The notes under the pieces are model-generated. The model worked only from the letters and a program-made list of their open reading frames with translations. It did not search any database and was not told the DNA's origin. DNA of 64,000 nucleotides from Brachybacterium muris. Its GTDB lineage: Bacteria > Actinomycetota > Actinomycetes > Actinomycetales > Dermabacteraceae. Positions 45,578-54,490 of this stretch are shown here, piece after piece (the stretch's first letter is position 1; each line of letters opens with the position of its first letter). A program made the translations under genes and the position numbers. The stretch is taken from NCBI RefSeq assembly GCF_016907455.1, contig NZ_JAFBCB010000001.1:2914001-2978000 (forward strand), given 5' to 3'.

Positions 45578-45697
45578 GGAGCCGAGCGTAGTGGGGCGGG
45601 TGGGCGCTGTCGTACCTATGCTCACTTCATGGCTGCGATGCGAGCAGTCCCGGTGCGCCCCTGAACCCGGGACGGACTTCTCCAGGACCCCAGGACC

Positions 45698-47611
45698 TCA
45701 CATCTCGGGGCGGCCCTGGCGCCAGTACCCCATGAAGGAGACCTGCGTCCGGTCGATGCCGAGCTCGGTCACCAGGTGGCGGCGCAGGCCCTTGATCACG
45801 CCGGCCTCCCCCGCCAGCCACGCGTAGAACGCGCCCTCGCCCACGGTGGTCTCCCACAGGATGGTGCTGTCGATGTCCACGTCCTCCAGCTCGGGGCGGG
45901 TGGTCTGGGCACCCTCCTCGCGGAACGCCTGCGCGTTCTCGCACATCAGGCGCCGCACCTCGGCATCGAGCAGTTCCCCGTGCGGGGCGTCCCCGCGCAC
46001 CAGCCAGGTCAGCTGCACGGCGGAGCGGGTGAGCACCGGCTGCCGGTCGGACTCATCGGCCACCTCGATCACGGCGCGGCCGGTCATCTGGGCGGGCAGT
46101 GCCTCCAGGATCGAGCAGATGGCGGGCGCGGCCGTCTCATCACCCACCAGCAGCAGGGTGCGGGCGGTGCCGGGGCGGAACTCGATGCCACCGTAGTCCG
46201 GACCCACCACGTGACGGTTCGGTCCCAGCACGTCGATGCGGTCACCGGGGGCGACCTGCTGCGCCCAGCGGGCGGCGACCCCGCTGCCGAGCGCCTGCTC
46301 GGGTTCGAGGTGCAGCACCATGTCGACGTCGAGCTCGGGGTGCTTGCCCAGGTTGCCCGGGTGGCCGGCGCCGCGCAGGTCCCGCACGGTGTAGGTGCGC
46401 AGCCAGCCGCGGTCCTCCGGGTCGATCTGCAGCCAGCGCCGGTACCAGTCGGCGCTGCCTGCCGGGTCCAGCTGCCCGTCGGGGCGGATCGGTGCGAAGT
46501 GATCGGCGCTGGGGCGGGGGCCGGGGACGATCAGCTTGATCCGCAGGTCCAGGGGGTGGGCACCGGTGCCGAAGTGCACCAGCTCGGGCGAGGTGAGGGT
46601 GACGCGCATCAGGTTCTGCCCGAGCGGGCGCACAGCGGCGACGGTGAGGTCGAAGGCCAGCTGGGGGCTGTGCTCCAGCGCGGGCACCCTGACGGGAGCC
46701 GCGTCGGGCTCGGCGTGCGCGGCCTCGGCGTCCGGGGCCGGATGGCTGTCGGTGGTGGTGGTCATGGCGTCCTCCGGTTCGGGGGCATCGAGGTCGGGGG
46801 CATCGAGGTCTGGCTGGTGCGCGGGCTGCGGGTCACGCCCCAGCGGCAGCACCATCGGGGTGCCGGTGACGGGATCCGGCAGCACCCGGGAGGACAGGGC
46901 GAACACCTCGTGGACCATCTGCTCGGTGATCACCTCGCCCGGTGAGCCCTGGGAGTGGATCTCGCCGTCGCGCACGGCCACCAGGTGGTCGGCGTAGCGG
47001 GCGGCGAGGTTCAGGTCGTGCAGAACGATGCCCACGGTGGTGCCGCGCTCGCGGTTCAGGTCGCGCACCACGTCCAGCACCTCGAGCTGGTGGGTGACGT
47101 CCAGGAAGGTGGTGGGCTCGTCCAGCAGCAGCACGTCGGTCTGCTGGGCCAGGGCCAGCGCGATCCACACCCGCTGCCGCTGCCCACCGGAGAGCTCCTC
47201 GATGAGTCTGTCCTGCAGCTCATCGGTGCGGGTGGCGGCCAGGGCCCCGGCCACGGCCTGCTCGTCGGCCGCGGTCCACTGCTGGAATAGGCCCTGGTGG
47301 GGGAAGCGACCACGGGCCACCAGGTCCCGCACGGTGACGCCGTCGGGGGCGATGGGGCTCTGCGGCAGCAGGCCCAGGCGGCGGGCCAGGTCCTTGCCGC
47401 GCAGGGCGTGGATGTCGGTGCTGTCCAGCAGCACACGGCCGGATCGGGGGGTGAGCAGGCGGGACAGGCCGCGCAGCAGGGTGGACTTACCCGAGCCGTT
47501 GGCGCCCACGATGATCGTGATGCGCCCTTCGGGCAGGGTGAGGCTGAGGTCGCGCACCACCTCGCGGCGGTCGTACCCCAGGTGCAGGCTGCGTGCTTCG
47601 ATCAGCGCCAT
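45698..47611 (-). CDS. Fusion of siderophore ABC ATPase (FepC-like) and siderophore-interacting ferric reductase (SIP)
   Basis: 637-residue two-part protein. Residues 1-262 form an ABC ATPase for Fe-siderophore import: Walker A GANGSGKST (36-44), signature LSGGQ (140-144), Walker B LLLDEP (161-166), H198 switch. A linker with a repeated DLDAP (268-277) leads to a siderophore-interacting protein (about 318-637) with the FAD motif RTYTVR (405-410) and NAD(P)H-binding LLVGDETAAP; this part would reduce and release iron. The two functions are normally separate genes. An internal ATG (residue 283, position 46765) could still start the SIP alone. It follows the permease gene by 7 bp and ends the iron operon. 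Confidence 0.85.
   Translation of the reverse strand: MALIEARSLHLGYDRREVVRDLSLTLPEGRITIIVGANGSGKSTLLRGLSRLLTPRSGRVLLDSTDIHALRGKDLARRLGLLPQSPIAPDGVTVRDLVARGRFPHQGLFQQWTAADEQAVAGALAATRTDELQDRLIEELSGGQRQRVWIALALAQQTDVLLLDEPTTFLDVTHQLEVLDVVRDLNRERGTTVGIVLHDLNLAARYADHLVAVRDGEIHSQGSPGEVITEQMVHEVFALSSRVLPDPVTGTPMVLPLGRDPQPAHQPDLDAPDLDAPEPEDAMTTTTDSHPAPDAEAAHAEPDAAPVRVPALEHSPQLAFDLTVAAVRPLGQNLMRVTLTSPELVHFGTGAHPLDLRIKLIVPGPRPSADHFAPIRPDGQLDPAGSADWYRRWLQIDPEDRGWLRTYTVRDLRGAGHPGNLGKHPELDVDMVLHLEPEQALGSGVAARWAQQVAPGDRIDVLGPNRHVVGPDYGGIEFRPGTARTLLLVGDETAAPAICSILEALPAQMTGRAVIEVADESDRQPVLTRSAVQLTWLVRGDAPHGELLDAEVRRLMCENAQAFREEGAQTTRPELEDVDIDSTILWETTVGEGAFYAWLAGEAGVIKGLRRHLVTELGIDRTQVSFMGYWRQGRPEM
46778..46810. 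repeat. 15-bp tandem repeat in the fusion linker
   Basis: The 15-bp unit CGGGGGCATCGAGGT is repeated twice in tandem, encoding DLDAP-DLDAP in the linker of the ATPase-SIP fusion. It lies just before the internal ATG of the SIP part. Slippage here is frame-neutral. Confidence 0.7.
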
Positions 47612-47618
47612 CGCGGGT

Positions 47619-48650
47619 TCACCTTCCCTGCCCGGATGCGGGGGTCCGGGTCAGCATCCACAGCAGGAACGGGGCCCCCAGCGCCCCGGTGATCACGCCG
47701 GCCGGCAGCGCGGTGCCGGAGAACGCGTTCTGGCCGACGACGTCGGCGAGCAGCACGATCGCGGCGCCGAGCGCGGCGGCCAGCGGGAAGCTGGGGCGTC
47801 CCGCGATCATGCGGGCCAGCGGCCCGGCCAGGAACGCCACGAACGACAGCGGCCCGGTGACCGCGACCGTGAGGGCACACAGGGTCACCCCGACCGCGAT
47901 CAGGCCCACCCGGGTGCGGGCGACCGAGAGGCCGAGGCCGGTGGCCATGTCGTCCCCGAGCTGCAGGATCCGCAGCTGCGCCACCAGCACCGCCAGCACC
48001 GGGACCAGCACCCCCAGGGCGAGGGCGAGCACGGCGGCACGCTCCCAGGTGGCCGAGCTGAGCGAGCCGATCAGCCAGTGCATCACGTCCCCGGCGGACT
48101 GGGTGGGGATCCGGGTGAGCAGGTAGCTGATCAGGGAGCTGAGGGCGGCGCCCACCCCGATGCCCACCAGCACGAAGCGGTTGTCGACCGCTCCTGCGGC
48201 ACCGGCTGCGCCGGCACCGGGCCGTCCGGCCCCGGCCACCAGCAGGATCAGGGCGGCGGTGGCGAGGCCGCCCAGCAGGGCGGCCCAGAACAGGGCCGGC
48301 CCCGTCGCGCCGAACACGGTCATCGCCACCACCGCTCCGGTGGAGGCACCGAGGGTCACGCCGATCACGTCGGGGCTGGCCAGAGGGTTGCGCAGCAGGG
48401 TCTGGAAGATCGTGCCGGACAGCCCCAGGGCGGTCCCGGCCAGGATCGCGACCACGGCGGCGGGCAGGCGGGAGTCCATCACGATGAAGGAGATGCCGGG
48501 CACCTGCTGGCCCATCAGCACGGCGAGGGCCTTGTCGATCGGCACCACGGGGGTGCCCAGCAGCACGCGGGCCGCCGCGGCGGCGAACACCAGCGCGATC
48601 AGTGCCGCGAGGGCCGCGCCGGTGCGGCGGGAGCGCGGGGCGGTGGTCAC
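47619..48650 (-). CDS. Iron-siderophore ABC permease (FecCD family), second
   Basis: 343-residue BtuC/FecCD-type permease with about nine to ten hydrophobic helices and the conserved GxxxQxxxRNPLASPDxLG region (seen as GTIFQTLLRNPLASPDVIGV). The GTG start overlaps the stop of the first permease by 4 bases. Pairs with the other permease as the heterodimeric channel. Confidence 0.9.
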   Translation of the reverse strand: MTTAPRSRRTGAALAALIALVFAAAAARVLLGTPVVPIDKALAVLMGQQVPGISFIVMDSRLPAAVVAILAGTALGLSGTIFQTLLRNPLASPDVIGVTLGASTGAVVAMTVFGATGPALFWAALLGGLATAALILLVAGAGRPGAGAAGAAGAVDNRFVLVGIGVGAALSSLISYLLTRIPTQSAGDVMHWLIGSLSSATWERAAVLALALGVLVPVLAVLVAQLRILQLGDDMATGLGLSVARTRVGLIAVGVTLCALTVAVTGPLSFVAFLAGPLARMIAGRPSFPLAAALGAAIVLLADVVGQNAFSGTALPAGVITGALGAPFLLWMLTRTPASGQGR

Positions 48651-49642
48651 AGGCCCACCTGCCTGCGGGTGCGGATCAGGGCGATGAACACCGGTACCCC
48701 GATCAGTGCGGTCATCACGCCCACCTGCACCTCGGCGGGCGGGGCGATCACCCGGCCCACCACGTCGGACACCAGGATCAGCACCGGGCCCATCAGCAGG
48801 GCCAGCGGCACCACGCGGCGGTAGTCACTGCCCACGGCGAGGCGGGCGGCGTGCGGGACCACCAGGCCCAGGAAGCCGATCGGGCCGGCGAGCGCCACCG
48901 CTGCGCCGCACAGCAGGATGATCGCGATCCCCAGCACGATGCGGGCGCGCGTGACGTGCACGCCCAGGCCCACCGCGGCATCGTCCCCCAGCGCCAGGGC
49001 GTTCAGGGTGCCGGTGGCGGCCAGCACGATCACCACCCCGATCAGCATGAACACGCCCACCGTGGCCACGTCCCCCAGGCTGCGGGCACCCAGGGTGCCC
49101 ACCTGCCAGAACCGCAGCCGGTCCAGGGACTCCTGGTCCAGCAGCACCAGGGCGTTGACCAGGGATCCCAGGCCTGCGGTGAGGGCGGCCCCGGCCAGGG
49201 CCAGTTTCACAGGGGTGGCGCCGTCCCGGCCCAGGGACGCCACGGCGTACACCGTGACGGTGCCGAGCGCGGCCCCGGCGAAGGCGAAGGCCATGAACTC
49301 AACCACCCGGGAGATGGACAGCATGAAGATCCCGGCGACCACGGCGGCGGATGCCCCGGCGTTCAGCCCCAGGATCCCGGGATCGGCCAGGGGGTTGCGG
49401 GTCATGCCCTGCATGGCGGTGCCGGCCACGGCGAGCGCGGCACCGACGGCCACCCCGGCGAGGGTGCGGTCAAGGCGGGCCCGGATCACCACGTGGTCGG
49501 TGACGGCGGGGTCGAAGGAGGTCAGTGCCTGCCAGGCCGTCGCCGGGTCCACGGTACGGGCACCGATCAGCAGCGACAGGGTGCAGGCCGTCAGCAGGGC
49601 GAGCACCCCTCCGGCCACCGCCAGCAGCGGTGCACGGGTCAT
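48647..49642 (-). CDS. Iron-siderophore ABC permease (FecCD family), first
   Basis: 331-residue FecCD-type permease; the family motif appears as GTAMQGMTRNPLADPGILGL. It starts 1 bp after the stop of the binding-protein gene and overlaps the second permease, so translation of the operon is tightly coupled. Confidence 0.9.
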   Translation of the reverse strand: MTRAPLLAVAGGVLALLTACTLSLLIGARTVDPATAWQALTSFDPAVTDHVVIRARLDRTLAGVAVGAALAVAGTAMQGMTRNPLADPGILGLNAGASAAVVAGIFMLSISRVVEFMAFAFAGAALGTVTVYAVASLGRDGATPVKLALAGAALTAGLGSLVNALVLLDQESLDRLRFWQVGTLGARSLGDVATVGVFMLIGVVIVLAATGTLNALALGDDAAVGLGVHVTRARIVLGIAIILLCGAAVALAGPIGFLGLVVPHAARLAVGSDYRRVVPLALLMGPVLILVSDVVGRVIAPPAEVQVGVMTALIGVPVFIALIRTRRQVGL

Positions 49643-49643
49643 C

Positions 49644-50723
49644 TCAGCCCTTCGCGGTCCGCACGGCGTCCAGCACCGAGGGCACCACGTCCTGGATCGC
49701 CCAGGGCAGGCTCAGGGCGCTGGCGGCGGAGATGGAGAGGGTCTGGTGGTCATCGGCCGTGAGCACCACGCTGCCCCGGGACACGGCCGGGATCTGGGCG
49801 AACAGGGCGTTCTCCTGGAAGCTGGCGACGGCGCTGCCGGCGGTGGCCCAGGTGTAGAAGATGTCCGAGTCCAGCTCGTCGGCGCGCTCGGCGGACCACG
49901 GGACCATGAAGGTGGTCTCGTCGGCGGTGTTCTCGGTGACCACCTCCGCCTGGGTCATGCCCAGCGCCGTGAAGAAGCGGGGGCGGGTGTCGCCTGCGGT
50001 GTACAGGGTGATGGTGTCGTCGGTCAGACCCAGGGTGCCGGCGATGAAGGTGGACTCGGCAACGTCCGGGTTCTCCTCCCCCACCGCGGCGAGCGCGGCG
50101 GTGACCTCGTCGATCACCTGTGCCGCGGCCTCGGAGCGGCCGGTGGCATGGCCGATGGCGGTGATCGCGTCCTGCCAGGAGGTGGTGTAGTTCGGGGCGA
50201 TCGGGCCGATGGTGGGCGCGATGCGGGAGAGCTTCTCGTAGTCGTCCTGGGTGAGGCCGGAGTAGGCGGCGATGATCAGGTCCGGGGTGAGGGCGGCGAT
50301 CTCGTCGGCGGCCACGCCATCGGCCTCGGAGTAGGTGACCGGAGCGCTCTCGCTGCCCCAGGCGGCGCCGAGCTCCTCGAGCTTCGCGTCCACCCAGTCG
50401 GTGGACTGGTTGTCGTTGCCGCCCCATTCCACGGACGGCATGCCCACCGGGACGATGCCGAGGGCCAGCACGCTGTCGCCGTTGACCCAGGAGACGGTGG
50501 CGATGCGCTGGGGTTCGGCAGCGATCTCGGTCTCGCCGTACAGGTGGCTGACGGTGACCGGGAAGGCGCCTGCCTCTGCGCCACCGGCCGTGCCGCCGCC
50601 GTCGGAGCCTGCCTGCCCCTGGCCGCCGTCTGTGGTGTCGCTGTCCTGGCCTGCGGTGCTGCAGGCGGCGAGGACGGGCAGGGTGAGCGCGGACAAGGTG
50701 AGTGCGCGGCGTGAGATCTTCAC
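49644..50723 (-). CDS. Iron-siderophore ABC transporter substrate-binding lipoprotein
   Basis: 359-residue FecB/FhuD-type periplasmic-binding lipoprotein. The signal MKISRR...LPVLAAC places the lipidated cysteine at C21. Repeated Gly/Ser and acidic residues form a flexible tether before the PBP-2 fold. It is the first gene of the uptake operon. A palindromic iron box lies about 35 bp upstream of its ATG. The ligand siderophore is unknown and no biosynthesis genes are present. Confidence 0.9.
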   Translation of the reverse strand: MKISRRALTLSALTLPVLAACSTAGQDSDTTDGGQGQAGSDGGGTAGGAEAGAFPVTVSHLYGETEIAAEPQRIATVSWVNGDSVLALGIVPVGMPSVEWGGNDNQSTDWVDAKLEELGAAWGSESAPVTYSEADGVAADEIAALTPDLIIAAYSGLTQDDYEKLSRIAPTIGPIAPNYTTSWQDAITAIGHATGRSEAAAQVIDEVTAALAAVGEENPDVAESTFIAGTLGLTDDTITLYTAGDTRPRFFTALGMTQAEVVTENTADETTFMVPWSAERADELDSDIFYTWATAGSAVASFQENALFAQIPAVSRGSVVLTADDHQTLSISAASALSLPWAIQDVVPSVLDAVRTAKG

Positions 50724-50757
50724 ACGGGGACCTTCCGGACGGGACCACCACGATGGT

Positions 50758-50775
50758 GGTTAGGCAAACCTAACC
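50758..50775. promoter_or_regulatory. IdeR/DtxR-type iron box
   Basis: GGTTAGGCAAACCTAACC is a perfect inverted repeat of two 7-bp arms around CAAA and matches the TTAGG...CCTAA pattern of iron-dependent DtxR/IdeR repressors. It overlaps the predicted -10/+1 region of the siderophore operon, so repression in iron-replete cells is expected. Confidence 0.8.
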
Positions 50776-50802
50776 GTATTGCGCAACACCAGTGGTGCGC
50801 AA
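50773..50802 (-). promoter_or_regulatory. Siderophore operon promoter with a second palindrome
   Basis: On the minus strand TTGCGC (complement of 50797-50802) and TACGGT (complement of 50773-50778) are spaced 18 bp. A 24-bp near-palindrome with outer arms TTGCGCA/TGCGCAA (50779-50802, two mismatched pairs) covers the -35 box and spacer. It could bind a second regulator or act as a terminator hairpin for dsdA. Confidence 0.45.
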
Positions 50803-50823
50803 TTGCGTCCCGCGTGGAAGACG

Positions 50824-52179
50824 CTACTGCGAGAAGAACGACAGTGCCTGCCGTCCCTGATCCAGGTACCCCGCCATCTCGTCCGCAGGGACCATGCTGC
50901 CGCCGGTCGACCACACCACGTGGTGGGCACCGGCCATGGCGCGCTCGTCCAGCCCGCGGGCCTCCAGGTACGCGGGGTCCTCCATCACCCGCCACGGTCC
51001 GATGACGCCTGCGGTGGCGGAGGGCTCCACCTTCCAGCCCTCCGTCTGCCCGAGGATGCTCACCAGGGCGCTCATCCGCTGGTCGGCGACGGTGACGAAG
51101 CCGTCGATCAGGCCGCCGACCTGCTCCCCCACCAGCCGAGAGGGCCGGCCCACGGCGAGGCCGTCGGCTGTGGTGCGCCCGCTCAGCCCGATGTCCTGGA
51201 CGCTCACCTCGCTGTGCAGGCCGGTGCGCACCCCGAGCATCATCGACGGCGCCAGGGTGGGCTCGGCGAAGATGCAGTGGACGTGCTCGCCGAACACCTG
51301 CTTGAGTCCGTAGGCGACGCCGCCGGGCCCGCCGCCCACCCCGCACGGCAGGTACACGAACAGGGGTGATCCCTCACCGACGGTGACCTCCAGGGCTTGC
51401 AGCTGCCCTGCCAACCGCCGGGCAGCGACCGCGTAGCCGGCGAACAGGCTCAGGGAGGACTCATCGTCGACGAAGTGGGTGAGCGGATCTGCCTGTGCGG
51501 CAGCGCGTCCCGCCTCGACAGCGGTGCCGAAGTCCCCGGGGTGCTCGATGACCTCTACTCCCCTGTCTCGCAGCAGGTCCTTCTTCCAGGGCCGGGCATC
51601 GGTGGACATGTGCACGGTGGTGCGCAGTCCGAACTCGGCCGAGAGCAGGCCGATGGACAGCCCGAGATTCCCGGTGGAGCCCACGGCGATGCCGCGCTCG
51701 CGCAGGGTGTCGGTGACCGCAGGGTCCTCGAGCACCCGGGGGCCTTGCCCGCTTGCGTCAGGACAGGCCTCGTCGATGATCTGCTCGACGACCTGCAGGA
51801 CCTCGTGGAATCCGCCCCTGGCCTTGATCGACCCGCTGACCGGCAGCATGTCGTCGCGCTTGACCCACAGCTTCCCCGGGAGCTGCGCACGGCACAGCTC
51901 CTCCATCCGGGCCTGCAGTGCGGGTGCCCGGTGCAGGGGGGATTCGATGATCCCGTCGCTGGTACGGGTCTGCTCGAAGCGCTGGGCGAACCAGGGGGCG
52001 AACCTGCGGAAGCGCTGCCGGGCATCCTCGACGAGGCCAGCGGGCAGGCTGGACCGGCGCAGCGCCTCGGCGGCAGGCTCCAGCTCCCCCCGGAACCAGG
52101 AGGTCTCCTCACCGGAGGCGAGTCGCGCCACCAACGGGTCCTCGAGCAGTCTCGCGCGGTTCGGCCCGACGGTCTCCAT
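50824..52179 (-). CDS. dsdA: D-serine ammonia-lyase (D-serine dehydratase)
   Basis: 451-residue PLP enzyme converting D-serine to pyruvate and ammonia. The Schiff-base lysine is K119 in SGSIKARGG, the phosphate-binding loop is GSTGNLG (168-174), and a C-terminal glycine-rich GxGGGPGG segment follows. ATG 52179 is chosen for GGAGGG 8 bases upstream; an ATG five codons earlier is possible. It begins 52 bp after the jetB stop on the same strand, so jetB and dsdA may be co-transcribed, although the functions are unrelated. Confidence 0.9.
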   Translation of the reverse strand: METVGPNRARLLEDPLVARLASGEETSWFRGELEPAAEALRRSSLPAGLVEDARQRFRRFAPWFAQRFEQTRTSDGIIESPLHRAPALQARMEELCRAQLPGKLWVKRDDMLPVSGSIKARGGFHEVLQVVEQIIDEACPDASGQGPRVLEDPAVTDTLRERGIAVGSTGNLGLSIGLLSAEFGLRTTVHMSTDARPWKKDLLRDRGVEVIEHPGDFGTAVEAGRAAAQADPLTHFVDDESSLSLFAGYAVAARRLAGQLQALEVTVGEGSPLFVYLPCGVGGGPGGVAYGLKQVFGEHVHCIFAEPTLAPSMMLGVRTGLHSEVSVQDIGLSGRTTADGLAVGRPSRLVGEQVGGLIDGFVTVADQRMSALVSILGQTEGWKVEPSATAGVIGPWRVMEDPAYLEARGLDERAMAGAHHVVWSTGGSMVPADEMAGYLDQGRQALSFFSQ

Positions 52180-52231
52180 CGCAGGTCCCTCCATCTGTGC
52201 CGGCCTCCTGACGTGTCAGCCCGCGGCGTCC

Positions 52232-52900
52232 TCAGCTGTCGGTCGGGTCCTCGGCCTCGGCATCGGTCGGGTCCTCGAGGCCGCCCACCCCGGCCTCGCG
52301 GTACAGGGCGATGAACTCGCGGGCGGTGTCCGGGCCGATCATCAGGCGCAGCACCGGGGAGACCTCGTAGTCGTCGCCCTGCTCGTCCAGGAGCCCGGCG
52401 CGCTGCACCTTGGCGATGGCGGCGCGCACCTCCTTGGCGAAGCCTGCCTCGTCGGTGGAGGTGGTGCGGCGGTAGGCGGCCAGGGCCTGCTGGATCTCGG
52501 CCTCGGAGACCACGGTGCGCTGACCGCGGGAGGACTGGGTCAGCAGCATCTGCCGCAGCACCAGCAGCAGCACGGAGTCCAGACGGTTCATGCCCGTGAG
52601 GCGGCGCAGCAGCTTGGGGGCATCGGGGTCGTCCTCGCTCTGGCGCACGAAGGCCACCTGGGCATCGTCGTCGATCACCAGCTCGAGGAACATGTCGGCC
52701 AGGCGCGCCTCGATCGCGGTGCGGTCGCGCATCACCTGCGCGTAGCGGGAGTTGTCCTTGCGGCCGTCCACAAAGGGGCCTTGGAGCAGGGCGACGAGGG
52801 CGCGGCGGGACTCGTCCACGAGCGAACCGGCGGGAGCGGGAACCTCCTCGCTCGGCTCGGCGTAGGCGTCGTCCTCGGGGCGGTGCACGGTGCTGGTCAC
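52232..52900 (-). CDS. jetB: JetB/MksE-like DUF4194 protein (Wadjet/MksBEF)
   Basis: 222-residue protein of the DUF4194 family, the KITE-type accessory subunit that bridges the JetA kleisin in Wadjet/Mks condensins. Two winged-helix-like segments are suggested (about 35-110 and 130-205); the C-terminus is acidic. It appears intact. The GTG at 52900 follows a TAGTGT -10 box by 8 nt and lacks a ribosome binding site, so it is probably leaderless and has its own promoter. It is separated from jetA by 4.4 kb of plus-strand genes and from jetC by 12 kb. Recognition is by overall family pattern and the presence of jetA/jetC; moderately sure. Confidence 0.8.
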   Translation of the reverse strand: MTSTVHRPEDDAYAEPSEEVPAPAGSLVDESRRALVALLQGPFVDGRKDNSRYAQVMRDRTAIEARLADMFLELVIDDDAQVAFVRQSEDDPDAPKLLRRLTGMNRLDSVLLLVLRQMLLTQSSRGQRTVVSEAEIQQALAAYRRTTSTDEAGFAKEVRAAIAKVQRAGLLDEQGDDYEVSPVLRLMIGPDTAREFIALYREAGVGGLEDPTDAEAEDPTDS

Positions 52901-53102
52901 GGCACACCACACTACCGGCGCACAGCGCTCCGACCTACGGCCACGGCGCTCCGGTGGGCACAGGCGGTTCCTCCCGACCGATTGCCCGGGCCGGTCCCCT
53001 GCGTTTCTCGCCCCTGGAGCGGAGTTTTCTGGTGGAATCAGGGTCGACAGCATGACCCCGCGGCGCCGTCAGGGCCGCGGACCCGAATGCAAGGAGATCG
53101 AC

Positions 53103-53981
53103 ATGGAACAGTTCTCGACCCCCGTCATCATTGCGATCGTGGTGGGCGTCCTGCTCGTGATCGCCCTGATCGTGCTGCTCGCCGTAGCTGCCTCCAAGCG
53201 CAAGCGCGCCGAGGAGGAGCGCCAGCGTGAGCAGGACCGCCGTCGTGCCGAGGAGCTGCGGCAGAAGGCGGAGAAGGATCGCGTGGCCACCGAGGAGCGC
53301 GATCTGCAGGCCCGCGAGTCCGAGATCGAGGCCGACCGTGCCCGCCTGGATGCCGAGAAGAAGGCGCAGGCAGCCGAGCAGCAGCGCGCGGACGCCGAGA
53401 AGCAGCGCCGCCACCTGGACGAGCAGCTCCAGGAGGCTGATCGCCTCGATCCCGATGGTGGCCGCGACGGTGTCACGACAGGTGCCGCAGCAGGTGGAGC
53501 GGCCACCGGCGCGGGCGCCGCTGGAGCAGCCACCCACGACCGCGACCACGACGGGATCCGCGACGATCGCGAGCACGAGGGGCTGCGTGAGGGTTCGTAC
53601 AACGGCTCCCACGTCGAGTCACGCGGCTCCGAGCACCCCGGGGTCGATGGGAACCGCGACCTGTCCGGCGCCGACCGCGGCGGCGCAACCGCCACCGGGA
53701 CCGAGCACGGCCGCCGTGCCGCTCGCAACGGTGACAGCGTCTCGCAGGAGGGCTACCAGCAGGACCAGCACCTCCAGCAGGACGGCTACCAGCAGGATCA
53801 GCGCGACCCTCAGTTCCAGCAGCCCGGTGAGCAGCGCCAGGACGGGCAGTTCCAGCAGGACCAGTTCCAGCAGGAAGGCCGCCGCCAGCAGCAGGCACCC
53901 CGGTACGACGAGAACGGGAACCTGATCCCCGATCACGACCAGCAGTACCGTCCGGCGGACGGCACCGACCGTCGGATCTGA
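53103..53981 (+). CDS. Membrane-anchored coiled-coil protein with Gln-rich tail
   Basis: 292-residue protein. One transmembrane helix (about 8-29) is followed by a charged coiled coil (33-112, Glu/Arg/Lys/Ala/Gln), a Gly/Ala hinge, a DHDRDGIRDD-like acidic stretch and a Gln/Asp-rich tail with repeats such as GYQQDQ and QFQQ (about 215-270). It lies with the bulk in the cytoplasm. AAGGAG precedes the ATG by 8 bases. Function unknown; low-complexity composition suggests scaffolding or envelope association. It occupies the position next to jetB on the opposite strand. Confidence 0.65.
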   Translation: MEQFSTPVIIAIVVGVLLVIALIVLLAVAASKRKRAEEERQREQDRRRAEELRQKAEKDRVATEERDLQARESEIEADRARLDAEKKAQAAEQQRADAEKQRRHLDEQLQEADRLDPDGGRDGVTTGAAAGGAATGAGAAGAATHDRDHDGIRDDREHEGLREGSYNGSHVESRGSEHPGVDGNRDLSGADRGGATATGTEHGRRAARNGDSVSQEGYQQDQHLQQDGYQQDQRDPQFQQPGEQRQDGQFQQDQFQQEGRRQQQAPRYDENGNLIPDHDQQYRPADGTDRRI

Positions 53982-54009
53982 CGGGCCACAACACCTCTGT
54001 GTGACAGCG

Positions 54010-54044
54010 GCGGGTCGGGAACCGGATTTCGGTTCCCGACCCGC
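54010..54044 (+). terminator. Terminator after the coiled-coil gene
   Basis: A perfect 15-bp stem (54010-54024 with 54030-54044) with loop GATTT lies 29 bp after the stop codon. Confidence 0.8.
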
Positions 54045-54080
54045 CGTTCGTGCTGGGGCGGGTCGTGCGAGACTGCGAGC

Positions 54081-54455
54081 ATGCCGACCCGCCCCACACC
54101 CCGTCGTGTCCGAATGGACGATGTGACCGTGGAACGGGTGCTGCGGGTGGTGGAACTCGTACCACCTGGCCAGGTCACCGCCTACGGGGAGGTGGGCGCG
54201 ATCGCCGGGGTGGGGGCGCGTCTGGTGGGCCGGATCATGCGCGAGTGGGGATCAGGGGTGCCGTGGTGGCGCATCACCAACGCCGCAGGCGACCACCCCC
54301 TACTGGCGCGCGCACTCCCCCACTGGGAGGCCGAGGGCATCGAGGTCAAGCCCAACGGCCTGGGCTGCCGGATGAACGAGTACGGAGCGGACCTGGATCT
54401 GCTGCGGAAGCAGGCCGAGCAGTCCTTCACCGACCTCGACCCCAGGACAGACTGA
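54081..54455 (+). CDS. Alkyltransferase-like protein (ATL, MGMT-fold)
   Basis: 124-residue DNA-binding domain of the O6-alkylguanine transferase family. The active-site PCHR is replaced by PWWR (residues 61-64), so the protein cannot accept an alkyl group; ATL proteins instead flag O6-alkylguanine for nucleotide excision repair. The RxxGRIM recognition helix (LVGRIMREW) is present. It lies alone between a terminator and the WXG cassette. The ATG at 54117 is a less likely alternative. Confidence 0.87.
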   Translation: MPTRPTPRRVRMDDVTVERVLRVVELVPPGQVTAYGEVGAIAGVGARLVGRIMREWGSGVPWWRITNAAGDHPLLARALPHWEAEGIEVKPNGLGCRMNEYGADLDLLRKQAEQSFTDLDPRTD

Positions 54456-54490
54456 GCTGCCGGTACCTATCCGACCGGGACGGGCGCCGC

